Positions 1 to 11,257 of a stretch of 57,500 nucleotides of DNA are shown here, one piece after another. Where the stretch lies: contig RPFO01001162.1 in the NCBI GenBank assembly GCA_009746045.1, positions 986,478-1,043,977 on the forward strand, read 5' to 3'. The notes beneath the pieces were generated by a model. It saw nothing but the letters and a program-made list of their open reading frames with translations, had not been told where the DNA came from and made no database searches. The DNA is from Mesostigma viride. Lineage: Eukaryota > Streptophyta > Mesostigmatophyceae > Mesostigmatales > Mesostigmataceae. Numbering within the stretch: the stretch's first letter is position 1; each line of letters opens with the position of its first letter. A program made the translations under genes and the position numbers.

Positions 1-282
1 CATCACCTTCTCCCTTCTGCTGGCCATGTCACACGGTGGTAGGGAACCATGGTGGCATTCGAGAGAATGAGGTAGCGGATCAGGTAAGAAACTTTGCAGA
101 TGATCCGTTATATTGATTTTTCAGCAGGTGTCATGTACCGTGTTCGATTGGTATGTCAACCCCATGGGGTGAGCCGTCATCATGAATTGCGTGCACTATT
201 TCTGTTCCGGCATGTCGCTGCATCCCCCATCCGGATGCCCCACCCTCACGAACCCCCTGCCGCTACGCTGCTCTCGCGCCAG

Positions 283-3277
283 GTGGCAATGGAGTACTCG
301 GAATGCTCTTCGGGCAAAAAAGGAGGCGACCTCGGTTGGTGCGTGGTGTGGCGGGGCGGGGCGTGCGCCAGCTGGCGCGTGTTCTGATACATACAATGAC
401 TGATCTTATAACTGTTTCGATAGTAAAGGCCGCCATATGTCGTTAAGCTGTGCTCAGTTGTGCACCCCGAGTAGGTGGCAGTTTACACCCAGGTTGTCGC
501 CTAGAATGTATTAAAAACCATATGCCCCTTCTCAGGGATATGTGTTACGTATACTCCCCACGGAGGTATGTTCTTACTTACTTAATTAATTAATCAATGT
601 CGTTCAGGCAGCATGCTCCTCGTAGAACACTCACCGGCTATCCCTGTGGGATGTCCTGAGAGGAGCAACGGTGGTTGTATTCTTTGGTGTCCACTGGAAG
701 GTCAGATCCATCCATGTTTTGGTTGGGTTTGACTTGCAGACGTTTCGTTGGGTTCGACTTGCACAGCAGCAGCAAGGGTGAGCGCGTGGGCAAGCGTGTT
801 TCGGTGTTGGTGGTGGTGCTGCTCGTTGTAATGCAGGTGGTGGTGGCGGTCGTGGTGGTGGTGGTGGTGGTGGTGGTGGTGGTGGTGCTGCTGGTCCTCA
901 CCCAGCTCAGCGGGGCAGCCGTGAGCGTTGCTTGCCCCCTGGGTGGCATGGCACAAGCGCCCAGCGTGGAGACGCAAGCAATTTATTTTGACGCTCGGTT
1001 CACTGCTGTGGACCGTGGAAGTTGCACTTATCTGCGTTATCTGTGTGTTACTGAATGTACAGTGCTTTGTGTTCTGCTTCACACACCAGCCTGCGTGCCT
1101 GCATGCCTGGATGCCTGCCTGCCTGCCTGCATGCCCGCATGCCCGCATGCCCGCCTGCCTGCCTGCCTGCCTGCCGGCCCGCCGGCCCGCCCGCCCGCCC
1201 GCCCGCCCGCCCGCCCGCCCGCCCGCCCGCCGCCCGCCCGCCCGCCCGCCCGCGCCCGCCGCCCGCCCGCCCGCCCGCCCGCCCGCCCGCCCGCCCGCCC
1301 GCCCGCCCGCCCGCCCGCCCGCCGCCCGCGCCCGCCCGCCCGCCCGCCTGCCCGCCCGCCCGCCCGCCCGCCCGCCCGCCAGCCCCCCGCCCGCCCGCCC
1401 GCCCACCCGCCCGCCCTCCTGCCCGCCTGCCCTCCTGCCATCCATGAGCCTGACTCCCATGCTGATGTTGCCTGTGTGCATGCCCCCCTCATTTCCCTTC
1501 GCCACGCGTGCCATTGCCCTCGAGTGCCTTGGCCTCGCCCCCTTTTTCCTCGCTTGCCCTCACCTTCTCTGGCCTCCCACGCTCTAAGCCTTGGCTACGC
1601 CGTGGCTTTGCTCACCCATGAACCCATGAGCGGATCGACATGGGATCGCACGTCCATCACTTGTTTGGAACATCCCCTGCCCAAGCGACCCCACTTGTAT
1701 CACTCACTTAGCGGGGCCAGCGAATTTTCGGTGAGCGATGGCTGTGTTGATGGCGGGCACGACAGTGAGGACCTTGTGGGGGGGGGATCGGCGGCCGGAG
1801 CCAAACGCTTCATTCTGGTGCCGCGGGGTTGCTGTCACCGTTCCCTTTCCTGCTCGGATTCCCCTTGGTCTTGTGCCCTCAACCTCTCCCTTGGTCCTCT
1901 CGCCTCTCCTCCTCGTTTTCTTCCCCCAGGTTCCCCCGCGGCAAGATGGCGGGCCCCTTCCAGGACGTGGCGTTTAGCCTGCCTGTAGGGGGGTGCAGCG
2001 CGCCCTTCAAATCCACGTACGCTGCCCCTGGCTGCGCTGGGTGTGGTTGGGCTCTACTTTCTAGTGGCATGCAGAGCTCGCGGTGACGTGGGTTCCCACA
2101 CCGGGACTTCCTTGGGAACCGCTTTCCGATCAGCCAACGTTGGCATATGGGGGGAATTCACGTCATGTCTGCTCGGCTGCGCCGCTGCGTTGCTTCAATT
2201 TGCTGCCTGGTTAGATGGCTAGGGAGTATGCTAGATTGGTGGCTTTGTTGTTGGCTGGGTTATTGGCCACTAGTCCCCTGGGAAGTCGCCGTTTTGGTAG
2301 CACGACTTGCTTGGAAGTGACAGGGAGGCGGAGACCAGGGGTCATGACCACGTAAGCACACCAGCATGGATGCATGGGTAGCGGCTAGTGTGTGCAGTTA
2401 CGAGGTATGGGCCTGGTATAGTGACAACAACGATTGAAGCAAATGAATGGGTCTGGTAGCGAAGCATCTTAAGCCCTTGCGGCCGCCAGTGTGGCTGCGG
2501 TAGCAACCCATGCAGCATCGTGTGTAAGCACAGGGCCACGCTCTGGCTACCACGGTATTGTACGGTATTGTACGGTATTGTACGGTATTGTACGGTATTG
2601 ACTACCACCGTATTGTGCTGTATTGACTACCACGGTATTGTGCTGTACTGTACGGTATTGACTACCACGGTATTGTGCTGTATTGTACTGTATTGACTAC
2701 CACGGTATTGTACTGTATTGTACTGTATTGGCTACCACGGTATTGTACTGTATTGTACTGTATTGTACTGTATTGTACTGTATTGACTACCACGGTATTG
2801 TGCTGTACTGTACGGTATTGACTACCACGGTATTGTACTGTATTGTACTGTATTGACTACCACGGTATTGTACTGTATTGTACTGTATTGGCTACCACGG
2901 TATTGTCCTTTTCCCACTCCTCAAAGGGCACCCACTACTGGCAGACTCAGAATGGTTGGGTAGTGCCTTACCTGGCTCCACTCCGGTGAACGTGTGGTCC
3001 TTGCTGTACCATGGATGGTTACTATCAGTGATCGAGCACTGTGCCAAGGATCCCCCATAAGACTCGGCTTGTTTCCAACATCTCCCCATAAAACTACCAA
3101 GCATCGCCAGCCATTCTGATAGCGTCGAGGTTGCAGTCCATGCATTATCGGTGTTGGCTGTCTCTGAATCAAGTTTACGTATGCTGATTTATGGTGTGGT
3201 TGTATTTGTCTGTGTTGTGTTCTTGTTGGTGCAGGCATGGATTCCACATCATCCTTTGTGAAGGACGAAAGAACTGA
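283..3277 (+). CDS. Par14/PIN4-type parvulin peptidyl-prolyl isomerase, 3' part (first exons lie outside the window)
   Basis: Parvulins catalyse cis-trans isomerisation of peptidyl-prolyl bonds. Three exons join in phase: 283-338, 1930-2016 and 3235-3277, each bounded by AG and GT and ending in TGA. The 61 residues contain EYSECSSGKKGGDLGW, then FPRGKMAGPFQDVAF, then SAPFKSTHGFHIILCEGRKN, which is the C-terminal half of the plant Par14-like parvulin domain, including the conserved GGDLGW block and the final GxHII strand. The Trp codon of GGDLGW is split across the first intron and the Thr of KSTHG across the second, so both splice choices are forced by the protein. The N-terminal half of the domain must lie left of position 1. 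The two introns (1591 and 1218 bp) carry a LINE-B tail and several tandem arrays. No phospho-Ser/Thr-binding basic cluster can be judged because the N-terminal half is missing. Family assignment is very secure; cellular location is not visible. Confidence 0.93.
425..597 (+). mobile_element. 3' tail of a family B retroelement in the parvulin intron
   Basis: This segment matches the conserved B 3' UTR seen at 7410-7543, 48990-49139 and 51010-51176: a 'ccatatgccccttctcagg' block, then a 'ctccc(c)acggag' block, then a TTAC/TTAA tail. It is a strongly 5'-truncated copy. Its exact left end is uncertain and no target-site duplication could be assigned. It lies in the first parvulin intron visible here. 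Confidence 0.75.
836..889 (+). repeat. (GTG)n microsatellite in parvulin intron
   Basis: An almost uninterrupted GTG trinucleotide run on the sense strand, with a few variants at its left end. It has no coding meaning; open frames through it are artefacts. Confidence 0.9.
1099..1440 (+). repeat. (CCTG)n passing into (CCCG)n tetranucleotide array in parvulin intron
   Basis: The array starts as CCTG/CATG units (to about 1170), becomes nearly pure CCCG, and ends with degenerate CCTG/CCTC units. Single-base slips shift the register several times. The complementary strand is (CGGG)n and could form G-quadruplexes. The array lies inside the intron between the 283-338 and 1930-2016 exons and gives rise to long PPAR-type open frames that are not genes. 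Confidence 0.95.
2551..2910 (+). repeat. Pentamer/decamer-based minisatellite in last parvulin intron
   Basis: Built from 'tattgtactg' and 'tattgtacgg' blocks interrupted at irregular intervals by 'actaccacggtattg'. Higher-order units of 40-60 bp can be seen from about 2590 to 2905. The array lies in the intron before the terminal parvulin exon (3235-3277). Confidence 0.9.
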
Positions 3278-4479
3278 GAAGCGCCATTAGCTTCCACCCC
3301 TGGTTTTGCAAGTGCCATGATGATTTTCAATTGGCCAGAACCAAGAAACTCATGTCCAGAATGGCAAACTGCCAATTGCCATGGGAGTTGCTACACAAGT
3401 TTGTGTGTACCTTTAACCAGCCTATAGGCTCATGTCCTGGGCATAATGTGCTTTGTCTCGTTGATGCCGGTGCACAAGAGTTGCGCTACGTACCATTGAC
3501 AAAATATTGTTGCTGCTGGAAGGGTTTGTTCTCGGAGGATCATTTCGGTGATGACAGGAAGGGATGCTTGATGGGTTACACCCCTGGGGGGCCCATGAGT
3601 GCATGACGCAGACAGCTAGCCGCAGATTTGAACGTCCGTGCGGCAAACACGGACGGTCGGTAAGTGCAACCTGTTCCATCATTTGACGCTATTGGTGATA
3701 AACCGGACCACCGTAGCAGAAAGATACCTTTTGGCGAATTAATTTATTTTTTGCCCAAAATGTATCAGATTCCGACCATTTTGGACCCCTATCAAGGAGA
3801 CAACCAGCGCAGGCCAGAAATCCTATCTTCCATTTTTGAACCATGGTTTGGCTTTGTAATGACAGATCCTTACTGCCCTCGCCGAGATCTATCGATTGCG
3901 CTACTTAAACTTGAGATCAGACCCCCCCACCTCCTACTTGCCATTCTTGACTTTGGCTTACTTGGCGTAAGAGCATGACGTAAGAGCCATTTTTTCCAGT
4001 CTCGTAACAAGACTATCACCTGGTCGGAAAACGACTTTCACTACCCTAGGGCATATTTGGAATTCCCTTTGAGAGATCTGTCGACTGCACTAGTCAAATT
4101 CAATTCAAATGGGGTTGATCCACGAGATCGACCCAGTTTCTTTGTCTAGTACAGTTTCTTGTCGATAGCGTGATTTGCGTATACATAGTAAGGCGGCAGA
4201 TTTGCCGTACGTTTATCTCATTCATGAATATAAATTACTTTATTGTGTGTTTCAAGGAATTTGATCTTGTACGACTTAGCTGTAATTTTTACCCCGACGT
4301 ACTCTAGGTTGTCGCCAGTTCTCAAATTCTCAAACTGTCAAAATTGTCACTTTATTCACGCCGGCAAACTACCTATGCCCTAGCTACCTGCGGACTGCTT
4401 GACGCGGAGTCGCCGGGCCACAACTCTTCTGTAATTTACCAAAACTCGCCCCTTGTTGCCGCCGCGCCATTTTCTACTT
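3278..4479. other. Intergenic stretch with no recognised gene
   Basis: This lies between the parvulin stop codon and the 3' tail of LINE A1. The open frames are short (up to 104 codons) and match nothing I recognise. At about 3800-3828 there is a block ('ggagacaaccagcgcaggcc') also found near 11741 and, inverted, at 46950-46970 inside the short inserted element described there, so part of the stretch is likely an old copy of that repeat. Confidence 0.5.
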
Positions 4480-6545
4480 AAGTAAGTGAGTAAGTACTTG
4501 CGTGTCATGCGCAAAGGCATGCCACGGAGTACTATGCTAATCTCATTAGAAAAATAATTACACAGAAGTTTAAACAAATATCGTCTGCATCATCCCCCAA
4601 CCGTTAAGCACTAGATGGGGATGTAATCCTCATCCGAGCTGTCCTCTACTGTAATGGCAGACGAGGCGGTAGTGTAGCGCCTATCCTCAGGACCAATAAC
4701 CTCCACCTGCGGACTTCTACCCTGGCTAGCAACGGGCCGCGGGGCCCGTGGGGAGAAAACAGGAGCATACCCCTCGGGAAGGTGCTTATCGCAGATGGCA
4801 GCCCATTTCTCCTTGTCAATCATGCGGGCGCGGAGTACCGATAGTCCCAGAAGCCCTGCATCTTCAAGCAGTTGTGTCCCATAGGTCCGGGTCGCGCCGC
4901 GCCGGTGCCCGGCGCGCGCAAGTTTGCCAGTGGGTTGCGATGGGACAAGGGGACCCTGCCATAGGAGGAGGTGTCTACCTGGTTGGCCCGTCTTAAGCCC
5001 CCCGGCAGGGCCCACATCGGTATTCACCTGGTCTGTGCGGGCAAGATGGCCGGCAAAGAGGAGGCGGCGGTGTCGGATGGTATGGGTGACAAGAGGGAGC
5101 TCGCAGTAGAGCTCGGCCCGGGTGCTGCGTTCTTGGTAGCGGACGCCGAGGATATGACGGAGCATTCGAGTGACGGTGCCGTCAAGCTGCTGGCTCAGCG
5201 CCTGGTCCAGGGTCCACGCCTCGCAGCCATAAAGGAGGATGCTGAGGACAAGGGCCTTGAACAGAATGCGCTTGCGTCGCTCACTCAGGTAGCGACAGGT
5301 CCAGAACCTGTCGAGGCGGCGGAGGGCCGCCCAGGCCTGGCCAATGCGGGTGTTGATGTCGTCGGCCGTGGAGGGAAGCCAGCTGCCAAGGAGCTTGAAG
5401 CGAGTCGCCGGGGGGACGGGGCTGCCGTCCAGCAAGAGGAGGGTGGGTGGGGCTATCCCAGCAGGGAAGCCGATGGCCATGACCTCCGTTTTCTTGCTGA
5501 TCATAAGCCCCACCGCCCGCGCTTCCAGTGATAAGCTGTCTAGCCACAGTTGGGCTGACTCCGGGGTTTCCACGAGTGTCGTGTCATCAGCGTAGATCAG
5601 ATCGCTCAGGCGGTAGGGTGGGTCAACCCCGCCGTAGCTGGCGTACTCCGTGACCTCGATCCCCGGCGGGCGCCCCTCCACCCGGGCGAAGCGGGCTTGT
5701 GCACGCCGCATAATATAGTCCACCATAATGATGAATAGATATGGGGAGAGCACACAGCCCTGCCACACCCCGGTGTGCAGCAGGGGAACGCCGGAGTGAC
5801 GCCGTCGGCGGTACGGACCTGGGCTTGGGACCCTTCATAGAACTGGCGGATGATCTCAACGATGTACGATGGGACACGGAACAGGTGAAGGACCACCCAC
5901 AGGGCGTCCCATATAACCGTATCGAATGCCTTGGTGTAATCCACGAAGATCAATAGCAATGCATGGCAAGAGGCCGGGGGCCAGGCGGCGGCCACTTCCT
6001 CAATCAGGCGGCGCGCGGTAATAATAGTCACCATAACACTATTGCGACCAACACGGAAGCCCATCTGGGACTCACCTAGGTGGGGATCGAGGCTGGCGCG
6101 CATGCGGTTCAGCAGGAGACGCATGCATGAAGACTTTCAGCACGCAGCTTTGGAGGCATACGCCGCGGTAGTTGCCGTTATCCGCGGCGGCCCCCTTGCC
6201 CTTGTAGAGCCTGACCCGGACAGCGGTCTTCCAATACGTCGGCGGGGGGAGGCCATCTCGTAGAATCCGGTTGCAAACACCCCGGAGGAAAGGCTCAAGC
6301 TCAGGCATCTTAACCACCTCCGGTGAAATACTGCCCACTCCCATGGCAGCATCATTTCGGAGGCCGGGTGGAGATGGCAGCAGCCCATTCCTGGGGAGTC
6401 CACTCGTCGTGGGGGCCGTCCACCAGGGGGCCGGAGAGCGGTGGGACCAGGTAGTCCGTCTCGCTGCAGCGCACCATGGTGGGCGCCTGCGGGGGCTCAA
6501 TGGGGCCGCCTCGGCTGGCCGCATTTTCTACTTCTTTTCGTACAT
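4480..6545 (-). mobile_element. LINE family A, copy A1 (5'-truncated non-LTR retrotransposon)
   Basis: The element reads on the minus strand: reverse transcriptase from about 6545 down to a stop at 4611, then a 3' UTR of about 130 bp containing 'attatttttctaatgagatt' and 'ggcatgcc', ending in a short (TTAC)n tail at about 4480-4500. The same 3' UTR occurs in A2 (6935-7660) and A3 (11143-11645), which defines the family. The upstream endonuclease and any ORF1 are missing, as expected from 5' truncation during target-primed reverse transcription. I could not define a target-site duplication. Confidence 0.85.
4611..6545 (-). pseudogene. Reverse transcriptase (LINE ORF2) pseudogene of A1
   Basis: This encodes the reverse transcriptase and C-terminal region of a non-LTR retrotransposon. 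Recognisable blocks in order are NYRGVCLQSCVLK, SQMGFRVGRNS, FVDYTKAFDTV (first catalytic Asp region), WQGCVLSPYLF, LIYADDTTLVE (YADD catalytic pair, near 5584-5597), GLMISKKTEVM and LLYGCEAWTL. The reading frame is broken at least three times: near 5770, between the TADGVTP and WQGC blocks; near 6120, where 'atgc' is duplicated; and again near 6380. The C-terminal 385 codons (4611-5768) remain open and end in an acidic tail, DSSDEDYIPI. The element cannot make an intact enzyme. The clade is not assigned. Confidence 0.9.
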
Positions 6546-6934
6546 AACTTGCGTTGGGTTCATCGACGAGCATCGACGCTCATCGACGGTGCATGCAATC
6601 CGACGGTGGAAAATAAGTTCGCCACAGCAAAGCGCGAGGCAAGGGCTCTTTTCCATGTACTTGTAACGTGAGCTAGATGCAAAGTCCGCATCGCTGACCG
6701 GATCGAAATTCCGTCCAACGCCGTCGCATACAGTACCAGTACTACTACCACTGAGTCAAGCGCTTCTCTGCCTTTTAACCGTCGAATGCGCAATCGATCT
6801 ATAGAAACGTCTCCGCGACACTTCCGCGACTTTGACGGTACTTTCCGTCATTGGCCCTTGACATGTTGTCGTACAATACTACAAATTTACGCCTTGGAAT
6901 AGTAACTCGCCTCTGAAAGTATATTATCTCGATA
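6546..6934. other. Short intergenic stretch, nothing recognised
   Basis: This lies between the truncated 5' end of A1 and the 3' tail of A2. No conserved coding block or repeat is visible. Confidence 0.5.
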
Positions 6935-6982
6935 GAGTAAGTAAGTAAGTATACTTGCGTGTCATGCGCGCATAGGCATGCC

Positions 6983-7543
6983 TACTGGAGGGGGGCGGTC
7001 ATCCACGTTGACCACAAGCCCTGGCAGGCCCCTCCTGCCACTCCAGGCTAGGGAATATACCAGTAGTGTAGATTAGTCAGGCCTAGCCTAGCATGTGGCC
7101 CACGCGCACGTGCGCCCATAATGGCCCCCCGATGGATGATGCTTTTACTATTTAGCCGCGCCCAGCCTACAATGGGACCTCCCATGGATGATCGATGCAT
7201 TAAGAATTTAGCCCTGCATCCTATGCCTATGCAGGGAGTTACTCTCTGCTGAGATGCCATGTGTACACCAGCTATAGCCTAGCCACATACCTTCCACCCC
7301 ATATGTCATGCAGGCCTTCTAGGCCCTCTCCTCAAGCCCCCCCTGGGTGCCTGTGCTTGTTAAGGAGGCATGAACCATCATGGCGGTGCAGGTGCACCTT
7401 GTGCACCCAGAGCAGGTGACAGTTGTACATCCTCCACCTGCAGGTTGTAGCCCTGATTGTATTACAAACCCATAGATGCCCCTTTCTCAGGGCTATGTGT
7501 TACATATGCTCCCAACGGAGCTATGATTTTAATTAATTAATTA
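6983..7543 (+). mobile_element. Family B retroelement BL, 5'-truncated, nested in A2
   Basis: It starts inside the B ORF1 3' end (the codons around 'ggcggtcatccacgttgacc' match the B2 ORF1 end at 50657-50680), runs through the B 3' UTR and ends in TTAATTAATTAAT. It is flanked by an 11-bp target-site duplication, ATAGGCATGCC, at 6972-6982 and 7544-7554. The uninterrupted target (the 3' UTR of A1 near 4515) shows that it inserted into the A2 tail. It is nearly identical to BR (10373-11131) over the shared 3' UTR, so both are recent. Confidence 0.88.
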
Positions 7544-7660
7544 ATAGGCATGCCACGGAGTACTATGCTAATCTCATTAGAAAAATAACTACGCAAAGTT
7601 ACAAATATCACGTAGACCTGCATCATGCCCCAACCATATAGCGTGCCAAATCAGAATATA

Positions 7661-9921
7661 GTCACAAGAGGGGTATATAATCCTCATCTGAGCTGTCTTC
7701 TACTGTAATGGCAGACGAGGTGGTAGTGTAGCGGCTATCCTCAGGGGCAATACTGATTAATTAATACTGATCGAAACCGACGTGCTCCCGTTGGGGAGTC
7801 ACGGAGCACCGGAGTACTTTTCATCCCTGTGTATGCACAGCAGGATCGACTGCTGAAGGGGCAGAGACCCCCCCCTTTCCTTCAGGCCGGGGCAATAACC
7901 TAGCTAGATCCACCGGCCTGAGGACCTCTACCCTGCATTCTACTCGAATTAATGGGCCGTGGGGATCGGAAAACAGGAGCATCAGTGCCCCATGCAAGAA
8001 GGTGCTTATCGCAGGCGGCAGCCCATTTCTCCTTGTCTATTATGCGGGCGCAGAGTAGAGATAATCCCATATCGAAGCCCTGCATCCTCAAGCAAAGTTC
8101 TGTGTCACATAGCTGACGTCACCCGGGTCGCGCCGCGTCGACCGGTGCGGGGCGCGCGCAAGCTTGCCTGTGGGTTAATTAATTGATTAGTTAATTAATA
8201 GACGCGTTCATCACGACTGCCGGCGTCCCGTGCATGAGCATTATTAAGTCCTCAGTACAGGAGGTGAGTATGGGATGGAATGGATGATGTTAAAGCTATC
8301 TCAGGTCCGCGAGTTACATGCTGAGGGTTGTGGGCACCATGCACGGCCCGAATCGATCGCTATGAATGCCGTACGCGGTCACACGCGGAGCCCCCACAGA
8401 CTTGGGGGTGGTCTCCTTCATCACTACTTGCCATCTATCCGGTTGCGTACCATCTGCATGCCTCCATATTACAGACAAACCAGGAGGCTGCCCGGGTGTG
8501 AGCTAGCCCGCCGGTCACGTCTTGCATGAGCTAGGTAGCACATGTCCATGCATGCCAAGTCTATCACGAAAAGTCCACACCCTGGGTTGCGACGGGACAA
8601 AGGCCGGGACCCTGCAATACTGAGGAGGTGTCTACCTAGCTGGTTGGCCAGTCACCCAGTAAGCCCGCCCGCATGCAGGCCGGCCGCCACATCGGTATTC
8701 ACCTGGTAGACCTGTGCGGGCGCAACAGTCTGGCCGGCAAAGAGGAGCCGCTGCGGTGTCCGGGATGGTATGGTGACAAGAGGGACGGCGCTCGCAAGTA
8801 GAGCTCGGCCCAGATGCGGCGCTCCTGGTATAGGCGGTAGTGGACGCCGAGGATATGACAGAGCATTAGAGTGCAGACTGCATGTACGTGCCGTCAAGCT
8901 GCTGGCATGCATCACTCAGCGCCTGCATGGTCCAGGGTCCACGCCTCACAGCCGTAAATGAGCTGATCAGTGCTGAGGACAAGCTACTAACTAAGGGCCT
9001 TCACTTTGCGCCGCTCACTCAGGTAGCGACATGTCCAAAACCTGTATAGGCGGCGGAGGGCCGCCCAGGCCAGACTGTGGCCAATACGGGGGTTGATGTG
9101 CATGACTCGTCGGCCGTGGAGGGGATCGAGCCAGCTGCCAAGGAGCTTGAAGCGAGTCGCCAGGGGGCCCCGCCCGGGCGGGGCTGCCGTCCAGCAGGAG
9201 CACTCGGGTGGGCATGGACCATGGGGTGGTCCCAGCGAGGCCAGAAGCCGATGGCCGGCATGACCTCCATTTTCTTGCTGATCATAAGCCCCACCGCCCG
9301 CGCTTCCAGTGCAACACGCTATCTAGCCAGATATTGCATGGCGGACTCCGGGCCGGGTCTCCACGCTGAGCGTCCGGTGTCATCAGGATGCGTAGATCAG
9401 ATCGGCGCTCAGTCGGTAGGGTGAGTCACTGAGCCCCGCCGTAGCTGGGTTACTCCGTGATCTCGATCCCCGGCGGGCGCCCCTCCACCCGGGCAAAGAA
9501 GGCCAGTTGTGCACGCCTCATAATATATAGTCCACCTTAATGATGCCGAATAGATATGCATGGGGAGAGCACACAGCCCTGCCACACCCCCGGGTGTGCA
9601 GCCCGTGCATGGGCGCGGATGCCGGAGTGACGCCGTCAGCTAGCGGTTGGGACCCTTCATAGAACTGGCGGATGAATCATCTCAACAATGTACGATGTGA
9701 CACCGGCACGGAACAGGTGCAGTGGAGGACCACCCACCCACAGCTAGGGCCGGCGTCCCATACAAACGTATCGAATCGGCCTTGGTGTATCGAATCTTGG
9801 TGAATCGATCCACGAATTAACTGATCAATAGCAATGGTACTATAAGAGGCCGCCCGAGGGCCAGGCGGCCCACTTTCTCGATCAGGCGGCGCACTGTCAT
9901 GGTGACCATAACATAATCAAT
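7661..9921 (-). pseudogene. Reverse transcriptase pseudogene of A2, riddled with micro-insertions
   Basis: Homologous to the A1 reverse transcriptase but with no usable frame. Aligning the stretch from the 'agccc..cacatcgg' landmark to the 'ccacga' landmark gives about 947 bp in A1 (4994-5941) and about 1150 bp in A2 (8660-9810). The excess is spread over many insertions of 2-16 bp. The codons for the YADD catalytic motif are split by four extra bases near 9387. It is thoroughly dead. Confidence 0.85.
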
Positions 9922-10372
9922 AGAGGCATGCCTCTTATATAGGACTGGCCAACCAGGTAGACACCTCCTCCTATGGCACGGTCCCTTCCTCCCGTTGCAA
10001 CCCACTGGCAAACTTGCGCGCGCCCCAGCCGCACCGACGCGGCACGACCGGGACCTATGTGATCACAATTGCTTGAGGATGCAGGGCGGCTTCTGGATAC
10101 TCTGTGCTGAGTCCGGCACGTCTCATGCATGAGATAGGCAACTGAGGAGAAATGGGCTGCCGTCTGCGATAAGCACCTTCCTGTGGGGCATGCTCCTGTT
10201 TTCTCCCCACGGGCCCCGCGGCCCATTGGTAGAATGCAGGGTAGAAGTCCGCATGCAGGTGGAGGTTATTGCCCCTGAAGATGCGCCGCTACACTACCGC
10301 CTCGTCTGCCATTACAGTAGATTGAGGACAGCTCAGATGACGATTATACTGATCCCCCTCTAGTGACTACAT

Positions 10373-11131
10373 TAATTAATTAATTAATTAATCAAAATCA
10401 TAGCTCCGTTGGGAGCATATGTAACACATAGCCCTGAGAAAGGGGCATCTATGGGTTTGTAATACAATCAGGGCTACAACCTGCAGGTGGAGGATGTACA
10501 ACTATCACCTGCTCTGGGTGCACAAGGTGCACCTGCACCGCCATGATGGTTCATGCCTCCTTACCAATTAGCACAGGCACCCAGGGGGGGCTTGAGGAGA
10601 GGGCCTAGAAGGCCTGCATGACATATGGGGTGGAAGGTATGTGGCTAGGCTATAGCTGGTGTACACATGGCATCTCAGCAGAGAGTAACTCCCTGCATAG
10701 GCATAGGATGCAGGGCTAAATTCTTAATGCATCGATCATCCATGGGAGGTCCCATTGTAGGCTGGGCGCGGCTAAATAGTAAAAGCATCATCCATCGGGG
10801 GGCCATTATGGGCGCACGTGCGCGTGGGCCACATGCTAGGCTAGGCCTGACTAATCTACACTACTGGTATAGGTTCCCTAGTCTGAGGTGGCAGGGGGGG
10901 CCTGCCATGGCTTAATTGTGGTCAACGTGGATGACCGCCCCCCTCCAGTACACCGGCTTCCCCCCTGCGCGCTGCCGGAGCTGAAGGTAGGTCGGCCATA
11001 GCTCGCGTCGCCGCTGTTGCTGGGCCAGGGTTAAGTCGTCGTCCAGCGTGAAGCGAGTCTCCGAGAGCTTCTTGCGGCGCCAGCTTGTCCCCCATGGACT
11101 TAAAGGTGAGAAGCGACTACATGGTTGTAAG
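10373..11131 (-). mobile_element. Family B retroelement BR, 5'-truncated, nested in A3
   Basis: A minus-strand copy of B. The TTAA tail is at 10373-10393, followed by the 3' UTR, then about 180 bp of the ORF1 3' end (10920-11100; it matches the segment around LDDDLTLAQQQ in B2). It is flanked by an 11-bp duplication, AGTGACTACAT, at 10362-10372 and 11132-11142. A further 'gactacatggttg' just inside the truncated 5' junction looks like filler copied from the target. Confidence 0.85.
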
Positions 11132-11257
11132 AGTGACTACATGGTTGGGGCATGATGCAAACGATATTTGTAACTTTCGTGTAATTATTTTTCTAATGAG
11201 ATTAGCATACGGTATACTCCGTGGCATGAGGATGCGCATGACACGCAAGTACTTATA

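Larger units (their letters stand above)
6935..9921 (-). mobile_element. LINE family A, copy A2, split by a family B insertion
   Basis: A minus-strand A element. Its (TTAC)n tail and distal 3' UTR are at 6935-6982, the B insertion occupies 6983-7543, the rest of the 3' UTR is at 7544-7660, and the reverse-transcriptase region follows up to about 9921. It meets the oppositely oriented copy A3 at a perfect 14-bp palindrome (AGAGGCATGCCTCT, 9922-9935). Two larger foreign stretches interrupt it, at about 7760-7895 and 8175-8580. Confidence 0.8.

Noticed and set aside
675-1988. 437-codon plus and 270-codon minus open frames rich in PPAR / GGRA repeats
   Set aside because: They are translations of the (CCCG)n array inside a parvulin intron; a true parvulin exon (1930-2016) overlaps the end in a defined phase.
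2889-3057. GYHGIVLF frame as the last parvulin exon
   Set aside because: It comes from the last unit of the minisatellite; the exon at 3235-3277 gives HGFHIILCEGRKN with exact phase and a stop codon.
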